64,000 nt of DNA from UBA11524 sp051886675. GTDB taxonomy: Bacteria; Bacillota; Clostridia; Christensenellales; Aristaeellaceae. The stretch's first letter is position 1; each line of letters starts with the position of its first letter. Location: NCBI GenBank assembly GCA_051886675.1, contig JBJEYH010000149.1, positions 13,659-77,658 of the forward strand. Reading direction: 5' to 3'. Positions 8,221-15,683 of this stretch are shown here, piece after piece. A model generated the notes under the pieces. It did not search any database, was not told the origin of the DNA, and was given only the letters and a program-made list of their open reading frames with translations. The position numbers and the translations under genes are program-made.

Positions 8221-10269
8221 TCATGCGTTATGCGGCGCTGCCCGGCGGATGATCAGCGTGGCCGCCAGCAGCACCGCCGCCCAGAGGGCGACGCTCACCC
8301 ATGCGCCGGTTCCGGAGGCCCGCGCGCCGCCAGCCCTGTCGGGAACGGCGGGCTGCGTCTGCCGGGCATCCTGCGTCCCGGCGGCATCGCTGAGCCCCTC
8401 GCCCGGAGCATCCGCCGCGCTGCCGCCGGAGGAGGCCGTCACGTCCCCGGGATCGAAGGCGTTCACGGCTTCCGGCGGGGAGAAGCTGCCGCCGGAGGAA
8501 GGCGTGAAGCCTTTCGCGCCGCTGGGCGTGAAGCCGCCGCCGGCCGGGGAGAAGCTCCCGGCATCGGTGGGCGTGAAGCTCCCGGCATCGGGCATGCTGA
8601 AGCCGCCGGGGCTGCTGCCGGTGTTCATGCTGCCCATGTCGGCCGTGGAAAGATCGCTGGCATCCACAAGGGCTGCCCTGTTCGTCTGCTGACCCGCGCT
8701 GGTGGAGGGAATCGTGCCCTCCAGCTGACCCAGGATGCTTTCGTACCGCCGGGCGCAGAAGGTCTGCAGGGTGTCCACCGCCTTCTCAAAGGCGTCCATG
8801 TCATAGAAGGCCGAGGGATCCTCCGCCAGGAAGGGCGAGATCATGGCCTGCACCCGGGTGATTTCCCCGGCGAGCCAGCCGTTGCCGATGTTCTCCGCCA
8901 GGAAGCTGCCGTAAAGCGCGTGATAGGCCGAAAGCGCCTCCCCGTCGCTGAAGATCCAGGCAATCAGGGGGCGGGATGCCACCGTGCCGCCGCTGACGGG
9001 CGAATCGATGGGCGAATTGACCGTGGAGGTGGCGTCCGACGAGGCGGAAAAGCCGCCGAAGGCCAGGTTGTAGTCCCAGGGAATGATGGACAGCTGCCCG
9101 TCCTTCTCGTAGAGGTAGTAGTTGTGCACCATCATGCCGGTGTAGCTGTCGTCGTTGCAGAGGAAGCTGTGCACCGTCAGGTAGCGGATGACCTCCTCCG
9201 TGTCGACCACCCCGTCGATGTCCTCGCCGGCGTTCAGCTTGCGCAGGGAGGTCACCAGGCGTTCCTTGTCCGCCCGGGAGACGTCGGTCTTGGCGTTGTC
9301 GAAAATGTTGCCGTAGCTGTCCGGGTCGTCGTCGGAATAGATCAGCTTCACGTCGTCATTGCCCAGGCCGAAGGAGAAGCCGCCGAAGCCGCTGAAATCG
9401 CTGAAATCGCGCTCCTCCCGGGCCGCGGCGTCATTCCCGCCGGGGAAGCCGGAGGCCGCGCCGTCCCCGCCGAAGGCCGCGAAATTCCCGTCGGGGAGGC
9501 TCTGCGGCATGCCGGAGGATCCGCCGAAGGCGCCGCTGTCCTCCTGATCAGGCAGGGTGGCGGTGGCGCCGGAGAGGGTATCGGTCTGATCGTCCTCCCC
9601 GATGCTGAACTGCGACATGTCGAAGTCCCGGCCATTGCCCCGGCCGCCGCCGAAGGACATGCTGTCCGGCTTGTACAGCTCGCCGCCGACCAGTCCGTTG
9701 CGCTCCAGGAACGCGTCCTCCACGCCCTCCACCGCCAGATACAGCCCCCAGGGCTCCCCGCCCACGCTGATCATCACATAGCTGCACAGGGAGGACGGCA
9801 CGCCCATGCGGTTCATCAGGGTGTAGGCCAGATAATCCTTCATCATGGTGGCGTCCTGGATGAGGTTGTTCAGGCTCAGCTTGTCCAGGCCGTGGTAGGT
9901 TCTGCCGGATACGTAGTGGTCGAACTCCACCTTGAAGGAATACCGGCTCGAGCCCAGCGCCGCCACCGACGACAGGGAGGTGTTGCCCTTGGCGCGGATG
10001 GCCACGTGATTCAGCCGTTCCCCGTCCAGGATAATGTCGCAATCCGCGTATTCCTCGGCGGCGGCGCCGGCGATGAAGCTGTCCCAGTCGTCCATGAGGA
10101 TGTCCAGGGTGTGCACCCTGCTCTGGTCAAACAGCAGCGCCTCGTAGCCGATGGTATGCCCTCCGTCCGCCTGGCCCGACGCCACGCATCCCCACAGCAG
10201 CACCGACGCCAGCAGCATCGCCGCCATCACGCCGCAGCAAAGGCGATCCATGGTTTTCGTTTTCAGCAT
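8221..10269 (-). CDS. CotH-family kinase-like, membrane-anchored secreted protein
   Basis: 682-residue protein of the CotH family (atypical protein kinase fold; spore-coat CotH of Bacillus is the known example). Family blocks visible: RAKGNTS, HGLDKLSLNNL, MKDYLAYTLMNRMG, WGLYLAVEGV and SIIPWDYNLAFGGF. The N-terminus has a hydrophobic signal with a possible lipobox ending in WGC. Two low-complexity Gly/Ser/Pro-rich stretches (about 200-280 and 535-645) precede a C-terminal transmembrane helix (about 655-675) and a basic tail, so the catalytic domain faces outside. Starts 4 bases after the DUF4956 stop. Third gene of the operon; no other sporulation gene is in view, so an envelope role is as likely as a spore role. 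Confidence 0.87.
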   Translation of the reverse strand: MLKTKTMDRLCCGVMAAMLLASVLLWGCVASGQADGGHTIGYEALLFDQSRVHTLDILMDDWDSFIAGAAAEEYADCDIILDGERLNHVAIRAKGNTSLSSVAALGSSRYSFKVEFDHYVSGRTYHGLDKLSLNNLIQDATMMKDYLAYTLMNRMGVPSSLCSYVMISVGGEPWGLYLAVEGVEDAFLERNGLVGGELYKPDSMSFGGGRGNGRDFDMSQFSIGEDDQTDTLSGATATLPDQEDSGAFGGSSGMPQSLPDGNFAAFGGDGAASGFPGGNDAAAREERDFSDFSGFGGFSFGLGNDDVKLIYSDDDPDSYGNIFDNAKTDVSRADKERLVTSLRKLNAGEDIDGVVDTEEVIRYLTVHSFLCNDDSYTGMMVHNYYLYEKDGQLSIIPWDYNLAFGGFSASSDATSTVNSPIDSPVSGGTVASRPLIAWIFSDGEALSAYHALYGSFLAENIGNGWLAGEITRVQAMISPFLAEDPSAFYDMDAFEKAVDTLQTFCARRYESILGQLEGTIPSTSAGQQTNRAALVDASDLSTADMGSMNTGSSPGGFSMPDAGSFTPTDAGSFSPAGGGFTPSGAKGFTPSSGGSFSPPEAVNAFDPGDVTASSGGSAADAPGEGLSDAAGTQDARQTQPAVPDRAGGARASGTGAWVSVALWAAVLLAATLIIRRAAPHNA

Positions 10270-10273
10270 GGGA

Positions 10274-10945
10274 TCACCCCATATAGTCGCCGTTGTAGCT
10301 CACCAGCACCGCGCTGCTCACGCCCTCCGTCCCGGCCAGCGCGGTGATGAAATCGGTGTTGTCCTGCTTCAGCGTCACCTCGTAGCTCAGCTCGATGCTG
10401 CCCTGCTGGGCGCTCTTGCTCTTGATCACCGCCCTGTCGGCATGGGCCTTCAGGAACGCGTCCACGGTGCGCTCCGTCTGCGCGCCGTCGCAGGTGATCA
10501 CCGCGATGTACGGCTTGCGGACGGCCCTGTGGTTGCAGAACACGATCATGATCACGCCGATGATCACGCTGCCGAAGATCGCCAGGGGAATCATCCCCGC
10601 CGCCAGCACAATGCCGCCCGCGATCGCCCAGAACAGGAAGGCGATATCCATGGGCTCCTTGATGGCGGTGCGGAAGCGCACGATGGACAGCGCGCCCACC
10701 ATGCCCAGGGACAGCACCACGTTGGAGGTGACCGCGAGGATCACCATGGTGGTGATCATGGTCATGGCAATCAGCGAGCCGCCGAAGGCCTGGGAGAACA
10801 TCACGCCCGCGTAGGTCTTGCGGTACACGAAGTAAATGAACATGCCCAGCCCGAAGGCCAGAACCAGCGCCAGCGCCATATCCGTCAGGGATACGGCGGT
10901 CACGTTTTCCAGGAAGGAGGACTTGAAAATGTCGTTGAAGGTCAT
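10274..10945 (-). CDS. DUF4956 integral membrane protein
   Basis: 223-residue protein with four hydrophobic helices in the first 150 residues and a soluble C-terminal domain of about 80 residues with an ACT/ferredoxin-like alternation. The block GALSIVRFRTAIKEP, followed by FLFWAIAGG, is the signature of DUF4956. Function unknown; from general knowledge the family often sits beside VTC and CotH genes, as here. Gaps are 29 bases to the VTC gene and 4 to the CotH gene. A role in transporting or handling a phosphate polymer or its precursor is only a guess. Confidence 0.88.
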   Translation of the reverse strand: MTFNDIFKSSFLENVTAVSLTDMALALVLAFGLGMFIYFVYRKTYAGVMFSQAFGGSLIAMTMITTMVILAVTSNVVLSLGMVGALSIVRFRTAIKEPMDIAFLFWAIAGGIVLAAGMIPLAIFGSVIIGVIMIVFCNHRAVRKPYIAVITCDGAQTERTVDAFLKAHADRAVIKSKSAQQGSIELSYEVTLKQDNTDFITALAGTEGVSSAVLVSYNGDYMG

Positions 10946-10974
10946 GGCAGCAATCTCCTATCGTCAGTATTGAT

Positions 10975-11646
10975 TCATCCGTATACCCTGCACGCGGCGT
11001 ATTTGGAGTAGGCGACAGGCGTCCTGCTCCTGAGCGCCGTGGCCTGCCGGATGACGCCCGGCAGATATTCATCCCACTTCACCTCCAGCAGGATGACGTT
11101 GTCCGGTGTGGGGAGGGTCAGCCCCGCCGGATCCAGGAACGCCCGGGGCGGGCCTGTCCGGATGTTCCAGTCGATGGTCACGCGCACGTTGCCCGGCCCG
11201 TACACATAGGGCGCGCGCCAGTAGGTCACCACCGTCCGCGGGCGGAGATGGCGCACCTTCATCTCCACATACAGCACCGCCAGCAGCGGACGCCCGCTGG
11301 TCACCATCCAGGCCGTGTCCCCCGCCAGAATCCGCTGCGTCTCCTCCAGGGTCAGCCGCTCCTGCAGCTTGCAGCCCACGCCGTCCTGCTTGATCTTGCA
11401 TTCCAGCATGATGCAGGACAGGTCGCTGTTATAATACCGGATGCGGAACTTCCGCCGGCGGTTGACGCCGTCCAGCTTGTCCTGCAGGGCGGTATCGGCG
11501 GGATCGTCAAAGTACAGGCTGTGTATGCTGTAGCAGCCGTTCTTCTGCGCATGGGGATCCAGACGGGCCACTGCGCTCAGGTTGGCGCGGATGGCCATGG
11601 CGTCCCCGGGGGATATGATGTGCTTGATCTCATGCCGGTAATCCAC
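10975..11646 (-). CDS. VTC-domain protein (polyphosphate polymerase-like)
   Basis: 223-residue single-domain protein related to the catalytic tunnel domain of yeast VTC4, which makes polyphosphate from ATP. Family blocks: YRHEIKHIIS at the start, YSIHSLYFDD, RRKFRIRYY, MLECKIKQDG and ILLEVKWDEYLP near the end; the basic and acidic residues line a triphosphate tunnel in this superfamily. Start is GTG 11646, with GGAGGAG 8 bases upstream; the frame extends further 5' but without signals. First gene of a three-gene operon with DUF4956 and CotH. Activity in bacteria lacking the SPX domain is unproven. Confidence 0.85.
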   Translation of the reverse strand: MDYRHEIKHIISPGDAMAIRANLSAVARLDPHAQKNGCYSIHSLYFDDPADTALQDKLDGVNRRRKFRIRYYNSDLSCIMLECKIKQDGVGCKLQERLTLEETQRILAGDTAWMVTSGRPLLAVLYVEMKVRHLRPRTVVTYWRAPYVYGPGNVRVTIDWNIRTGPPRAFLDPAGLTLPTPDNVILLEVKWDEYLPGVIRQATALRSRTPVAYSKYAACRVYG

Positions 11647-11693
11647 GAATGCTCCTCCTCTCTGCCCGGGCGTCAGCCGTTCCCGATGGCATG

Positions 11694-11782
11694 ATTGTAT
11701 CGCGGTTCCCTGACCGCAGATCAGGAAAATAGCAAACGTCCGATGAGAAAATCGTGTCAGGTCATGAACAGCCTGTGAACAG
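11694..11782 (-). promoter_or_regulatory. Putative promoter of the VTC operon with 11-bp direct repeats
   Basis: Minus-strand -10 box TACAAT (11694-11699), 48 bp before the GTG start, without a clear -35. Farther upstream the heptamer TGAACAG occurs twice exactly 11 bp apart (11765-11771 and 11776-11782), one helical turn, suggestive of a dimeric regulator. It does not contain the AATCCGGCA element of the neighbouring glycosidase promoters. Confidence 0.45.
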
Positions 11783-11803
11783 TCTGCAAACAGAGCCAGA
11801 TTG

Positions 11804-11844
11804 TACAAAAGCAGCCCGGCTGCCTTGCGAAGGGACAGCCGGGC
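11804..11844 (-). terminator. Terminator of the second GH3 gene
   Basis: 9-bp stem GCCCGGCTG / CAGCCGGGC (11814-11822 and 11836-11844), then TGCTTTTG on the minus strand, 15 bases after the stop codon. Confidence 0.85.
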
Positions 11845-11859
11845 CGCAGGATTGCCGGG

Positions 11860-14301
11860 TTACTCCACGATGCTGATGGTCTGGCTCAGGTCGCCCACGG
11901 TGATGATATGCTCGCCGGGCTCGCTGATGGTCAGCTCCATCTCCACCACGCGCCAGCTGCCGCCGTTGACAGCCATGATCTTTTCGCCGATCACCTCGCC
12001 GTCGCAGGTGGCGGTCACGGTGGTCATGCCGTCGGCGCCGTTGTTCCACAGCAGCGCGTAGGCGGTGAAGGGCTCGCCCGCCCGGGTTTCCACCACCGAC
12101 TGGTAGCTGATGCTGGTGGAGCCGTTGGATTCCGTTTCCACCTCATGGGTCACGCGGGGCAGCACCAGGGTGTCATAGGCAAAGGACGCCGCCTCGCCAT
12201 AGCGCATGCCGTAGCGGTACTGCAGGAGCGGATCGCCCCAGTTGTTGGGCACGGTGTTGTTTTCGGAGGTTTTCATGGTCGCCAGGAGCATCATGCGCAC
12301 CCACTGGTTCGCGCCCTGATCGCCGGCCAGATCCTTCCACTGGCTGTCGTCCATGACGGTGTCGCGGGGCAGCTCCTTGACCACCATGCCTGCGGGCTCC
12401 GCATCGCCGAAGAGCAGCCTGGCCAGCATGACGGGCTCGGTGGTGGTGATGAAGCCGCTGGCGCCGGTGCCGTGGTCAGCGCCGCGGCTGAAGGTCAGCG
12501 CCAGCACCGCGTCGCCGCGCTCCAGCAGGTAGGTGGTGGGATCCACCGTGTTGGCGATGATGACCAGCTTCTTGCCGGCATCCTTCGCGTCCTCAATGAT
12601 CAGCTCCGCCGCGTCGTTGATCTGCGTGCAGTCGGCGACGACCACGTCGGCATCCTCAATATTCTCCACCAGCTCGGCGTATTCGGGCAGGGCCTTCCTG
12701 TAGCCCTCCAGGGTGATGGCCGAGGCGGTGGAATCAATGTAGAGCTTCACGCCCGGGGTCAGGGGCAGGAGATTCCCGTCGTTCTTGACCAGAATCGCCG
12801 ACTCCGCCTGCAGCTGACGCTCCAGCGCCACCACCTCGGGATTGCGGGCCGCCATCAGGGATTCGGTGTCGGTGATCTCCCAGGCGGAGGCGATGTATTC
12901 CGCCGATGCCGCCAGCGCCAGCGCTTCCTCCGCGTCGGAGTAGGGATTCTCGAACAGACCCAGCTCAAACTTGTCCTTCAGGATGCGATGGCAGGTTTCG
13001 TAGCAGCGCTCCTCGGAGATCAGCCCCTGGCGCAGCGCCTCGTTGATGCCCTCGCGGCTGGCCTGACCGCCATGACCGTCGCTCTCGTAGTCGCAGGCGA
13101 AGGCGCCGATCTGATCCATGCCGTTGTTGATGACAAAGGCGTACCGCTCGGGGATGGTCAGGCTCATGATGTCGATGCCGTCCACGGTCACGCCCTGGGA
13201 GTTGCTGTCGCCCTGGTCGCCCCAGTCGGACACGACGATGCCGTCATACCCCAGGGTGTTGCGCAGGTAGTCCATGGTCTCCTTGTCGTAGTCCACATGC
13301 ACGGTGTTGCTCAGGCCGGTGCCGTAGCCGTTGGTCATCACCCACTTGGGATTCGCCTCCAGGGCGATGGCCCAGGCGGTCATCCAGTTGTCCACGGTCT
13401 GGGCGTCGCTGCGGGCGTTCTGGAAGGACGAATCGCCGCCGCGGGCAATGAAGTGCTTCATGCACGCCTCGGTGCCGCCCTCCACCTGGATGGCCTCCAC
13501 CTCGGCCCGGGTCATGCTGCCGGCGTACTCAGGATCCTCGCCGTTCCAGCTGCCCAGCTCCTGGCTGTAGGGATGCAGCACCACATGGATGCCCACCGCC
13601 CGGCTCTCCAGGGAGTAGATCGTCCACAGCTGCTCGGCCAGCTCCAGATCGTTGGCCGCGCCAAAGGCGTCGTGGGCCGTGTCGATCATGCCGCCCCAGG
13701 CGTTGTACTGCCGGTCGTTGGAGATGACCACCGGAATGCCCAGGCGCGTGTCCTCGGCAATGGCCTGCATGGCGTTGTGGTAGGTCACCTGCTGCTCGGG
13801 GGTGCCGTTGGTGTTGTCCAGGTGGGTGGTCAGCTGCAGCTCGTTGATGTAGTACCACATGGACTTGGAGGCAAAGGTGGCGTTCTCATCCGGCACGGTG
13901 CTCTCCGTGGAGAACATGTAGCGGCTGTCCGCAAAGTCCACGCCCTGGGGATTGCCGCAGGTGTTCACGTGGTAGAACAGGCCGGCCCTTTCCTCCAGGG
14001 TCATCTGGTCGTACAGGTCGCGGACGCGCTCGTCCACATCCGCGCGCCAGTCCTCGTAGGTGTCCAGGACGCCGTTGCCGTTCAGATCCTTGAACTGCAG
14101 CCCGTCCACGGTCAGAATGTCCGTCACGCCCGCCAGGTAGCCCAGCTCCGCCTGGGTATCCGTCCCGGGGATGATGGTGATGGCCGCGTTCACCTGCTCG
14201 TAGCTGGTGAAGCGCGCCTGCGCAGGCTCCTCCGCGTACGCGGGCAGCCCCAGACAGCCAATGAGCATGACTGCCGCCAGAAACAGTGATAGTTTCCGCA
14301 T
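11860..14301 (-). CDS. Secreted glycoside hydrolase family 3-type protein (813 aa)
   Basis: Close paralogue of the GH3 protein at 5536 with the same domain order. Signal peptide with either an AYA-EE cleavage or a lipobox (LIGC at 13-16). Calcium-loop-like DLNGNGVLDTYEDW at 72-85; barrel with KHF at 282-284, then RGGDSSF; likely nucleophile Asp359 in VVSDWG; sandwich domain with LVKNDGNLLPL; C-terminal beta domain. The HFIARGGD in place of HFPGHG is shared only with its paralogue. ATG 14301 has GAAAGGAAG upstream. Monocistronic, with its own terminator and the best-preserved regulator array (14385-14466). Confidence 0.88.
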   Translation of the reverse strand: MRKLSLFLAAVMLIGCLGLPAYAEEPAQARFTSYEQVNAAITIIPGTDTQAELGYLAGVTDILTVDGLQFKDLNGNGVLDTYEDWRADVDERVRDLYDQMTLEERAGLFYHVNTCGNPQGVDFADSRYMFSTESTVPDENATFASKSMWYYINELQLTTHLDNTNGTPEQQVTYHNAMQAIAEDTRLGIPVVISNDRQYNAWGGMIDTAHDAFGAANDLELAEQLWTIYSLESRAVGIHVVLHPYSQELGSWNGEDPEYAGSMTRAEVEAIQVEGGTEACMKHFIARGGDSSFQNARSDAQTVDNWMTAWAIALEANPKWVMTNGYGTGLSNTVHVDYDKETMDYLRNTLGYDGIVVSDWGDQGDSNSQGVTVDGIDIMSLTIPERYAFVINNGMDQIGAFACDYESDGHGGQASREGINEALRQGLISEERCYETCHRILKDKFELGLFENPYSDAEEALALAASAEYIASAWEITDTESLMAARNPEVVALERQLQAESAILVKNDGNLLPLTPGVKLYIDSTASAITLEGYRKALPEYAELVENIEDADVVVADCTQINDAAELIIEDAKDAGKKLVIIANTVDPTTYLLERGDAVLALTFSRGADHGTGASGFITTTEPVMLARLLFGDAEPAGMVVKELPRDTVMDDSQWKDLAGDQGANQWVRMMLLATMKTSENNTVPNNWGDPLLQYRYGMRYGEAASFAYDTLVLPRVTHEVETESNGSTSISYQSVVETRAGEPFTAYALLWNNGADGMTTVTATCDGEVIGEKIMAVNGGSWRVVEMELTISEPGEHIITVGDLSQTISIVE

Positions 14302-14349
14302 GGTTCATCTTCCTTTCTGTATTGCAGAGCGTTCCGCTCCCTGCCCAAC

Positions 14350-14466
14350 AGCTTACATGTTCCCGCTGCTCCGGGAGGTGGCAAATCCTGCACAGGCCCG
14401 TTGAAAATTCGGCAGCTGCGCGTGCTGTCTGGCAAAATCCAGCCCCGATACCGGAAAAATCAGGCA
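14350..14466 (-). promoter_or_regulatory. Regulated promoter of GH3 (11860) with repeat array 2
   Basis: Minus-strand -10 box TAAGCT (14350-14355) without a -35, then four direct repeats read on the plus strand: GGTGGCAAATCCTGCA (core A at 14385), CGTTGAAAATTCGGCA (14407), TCTGGCAAAATCCAGCC (14437) and CCGGAAAAATCAGGCA (14459). Pairs are 22 bp apart internally and 52 bp apart from each other; the first is 30 bp from the -10. All lie on the same DNA face, as expected for an AraC-type activator. Confidence 0.75.
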
Positions 14467-14593
14467 TGCCCCCGGGCTGGGCAATCGCCGGTGAGGGCCA
14501 TCTGCTTTTCGCCCGGCGGCGTACCGCGCAGACCCGCACGGTTTCCGCACCGTCGGCCTGCCGGTGAACGCAGGGCCGCTTGAACGCCATGGT

Positions 14594-14635
14594 TCACGCC
14601 ATCACCAGGGCCCGCCGCAGGGACAGTTTCCGCAT
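14594..14635 (-). pseudogene. Mini-ORF duplicating the GH3 start region
   Basis: The 16-mer AGTTTCCGCATGGTTC, which covers the start codon of the GH3 gene (14291-14306), recurs at 14625-14640. On the minus strand it opens ATG CGG AAA CTG TCC and encodes MRKLSLRRALVMA before TGA, against MRKLSLFLAAVML in the gene. No ribosome binding site is obvious. Probably a relic of local duplication; a leader peptide is less likely. Confidence 0.4.
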
Positions 14636-14682
14636 GGTTCTGCCGCATCCGGGGCATTCCGGCAGATCCGCGCTTCCTCCGG

Positions 14683-14716
14683 AAAAAAATCAGGCAAGCC
14701 CGCAGGCCTGCCTGAT
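14683..14716 (-). terminator. Terminator of the CBM9-like gene
   Basis: 8-bp stem ATCAGGCA / TGCCTGAT (14689-14696 and 14709-14716), followed on the minus strand by a run of seven T. Confidence 0.9.
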
Positions 14717-14732
14717 CCATGTGCATGCTTTT

Positions 14733-15518
14733 TTATTCCGCCAGGGTCACCGTGCCCCACAGCCCGGGATTGACGCTGATCTTCTGGCTGCCTGTCCAGG
14801 CCAGCTGGGGAATGTACTCCGTGCCGGGGCAGGGATAGCTGATATCCGTGATGGCGAAGTCGCACAGCAGGGTATCGCCCGCGGCGGGGGTGTAGACCGG
14901 AATCTTGTTGTTGGAGAAGCAGGCCCAGGGGATCACGGCCTCCCAGACAAAGCCCGTGGCCGTCATCTGAATGGCGCAGGTGTAGCCCTCCAGCACGTTT
15001 TCGCCGCCGTCCATGCCCACGGATACAAACCGCTGCCGATTGTCCTTGGGCACCATGGAGCGATCCACCGCCGTATCCCAGTAGCCCTCGTCCATGATGA
15101 AGTACACCATGAAGTCGTTGGTGCCGTATTCCTGCCGGTCGGGATCGGCCGTGGGATCGGTGGAGATGAACAGCATCAGGTTGTCCTCGCCGTCCACGGG
15201 CAGCATCTCGATGGCGCCAAGGGGCGTGTCCTCGGTCACGTCAGCGGCCATGTACAGGTTATCCTCATCCCAGGCCAGGTAGAAGGTGGCCGAGCAGTCG
15301 TTGGGGCCCTGCCAGAACACCGCGTCCCGGATAATCTGCGCGGCATCCGCCACCACAGCGGGACTGTCCAGGTTCCACTCCTCCAGGCTGCCGTCGATGA
15401 CAACGCCCTCCGCCCTGTGGGCGGTGATGCCCGGGCGGACGGTTTCCTCCGCCAGCACGGGAACGGCCAGCAGCATGACAGCCGCGATTCCTGCCAGCAA
15501 CCTCATCCAATTCTTCAT
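14733..15518 (-). CDS. Secreted CBM9-like (DOMON-fold) sugar-binding protein
   Basis: 261-residue exported protein: signal peptide to about residue 23 (VLA-EE), then one domain resembling family 9 carbohydrate-binding modules: IDGSLEEWN near the start, YLAWDEDNLYMAADVTED and DNLMLFISTDP in the middle, and a C-terminal strand ending WGTVTL. No catalytic domain. Paralogue of the protein at 33119 (shared WDEDNLY, FxSTDPxADP, VDRSMV and PSLW/PGLW motifs). It probably holds sugars or polysaccharide at the cell surface for the GH3 enzymes (inference). ATG 15518 with AAAGGAG. Monocistronic; a weak regulator array lies upstream. Confidence 0.8.
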   Translation of the reverse strand: MKNWMRLLAGIAAVMLLAVPVLAEETVRPGITAHRAEGVVIDGSLEEWNLDSPAVVADAAQIIRDAVFWQGPNDCSATFYLAWDEDNLYMAADVTEDTPLGAIEMLPVDGEDNLMLFISTDPTADPDRQEYGTNDFMVYFIMDEGYWDTAVDRSMVPKDNRQRFVSVGMDGGENVLEGYTCAIQMTATGFVWEAVIPWACFSNNKIPVYTPAAGDTLLCDFAITDISYPCPGTEYIPQLAWTGSQKISVNPGLWGTVTLAE

Positions 15519-15565
15519 GATTGTCTGCTCCTTTCATCAGCGGATTGGTTCGTCTGAGCAAGTCT

Positions 15566-15683
15566 ATCCTACCATTTTTTCCGGCGGGCAAAGCAGGAAC
15601 TTCACACACACCCGCTGGGAAAATCCAATACCCGCGTCAGTCCGTCAGGGAAAAGGCATCCGCCGCCCCGGAAAAATCCGCAG
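15566..15683 (-). promoter_or_regulatory. Candidate promoter of CBM9-like gene with repeat array 3
   Basis: Minus-strand -10-like TAGGAT (15566-15571). The strong copies of the element are GGGAAAATCCA (core A 15623) and CGGAAAAATCCGCAG (15676), 53 bp apart; weak left-half matches occur at 15601 and 15654. The pattern fits the 0/22/53/75 spacing of other arrays, but part of it lies inside the 3' end of the neighbouring coding region, so it is less certain. Confidence 0.4.

Larger units (their letters stand above)
14302..14732. other. 431-base intergenic region
   Basis: Holds, from left to right, the GH3 promoter, four copies of the AATCCGGCA-type element (array 2), a 13-codon minus-strand mini-ORF that copies the start of the GH3 gene, and the terminator of the CBM9-like gene. 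No other gene is seen. Confidence 0.7.

Noticed and set aside
14683..14716. Fifth copy of the AATC(A)GGCA element at 14689
   Set aside because: It is the arm of a perfect terminator hairpin with a T run and does not follow the 22/51 bp spacing.
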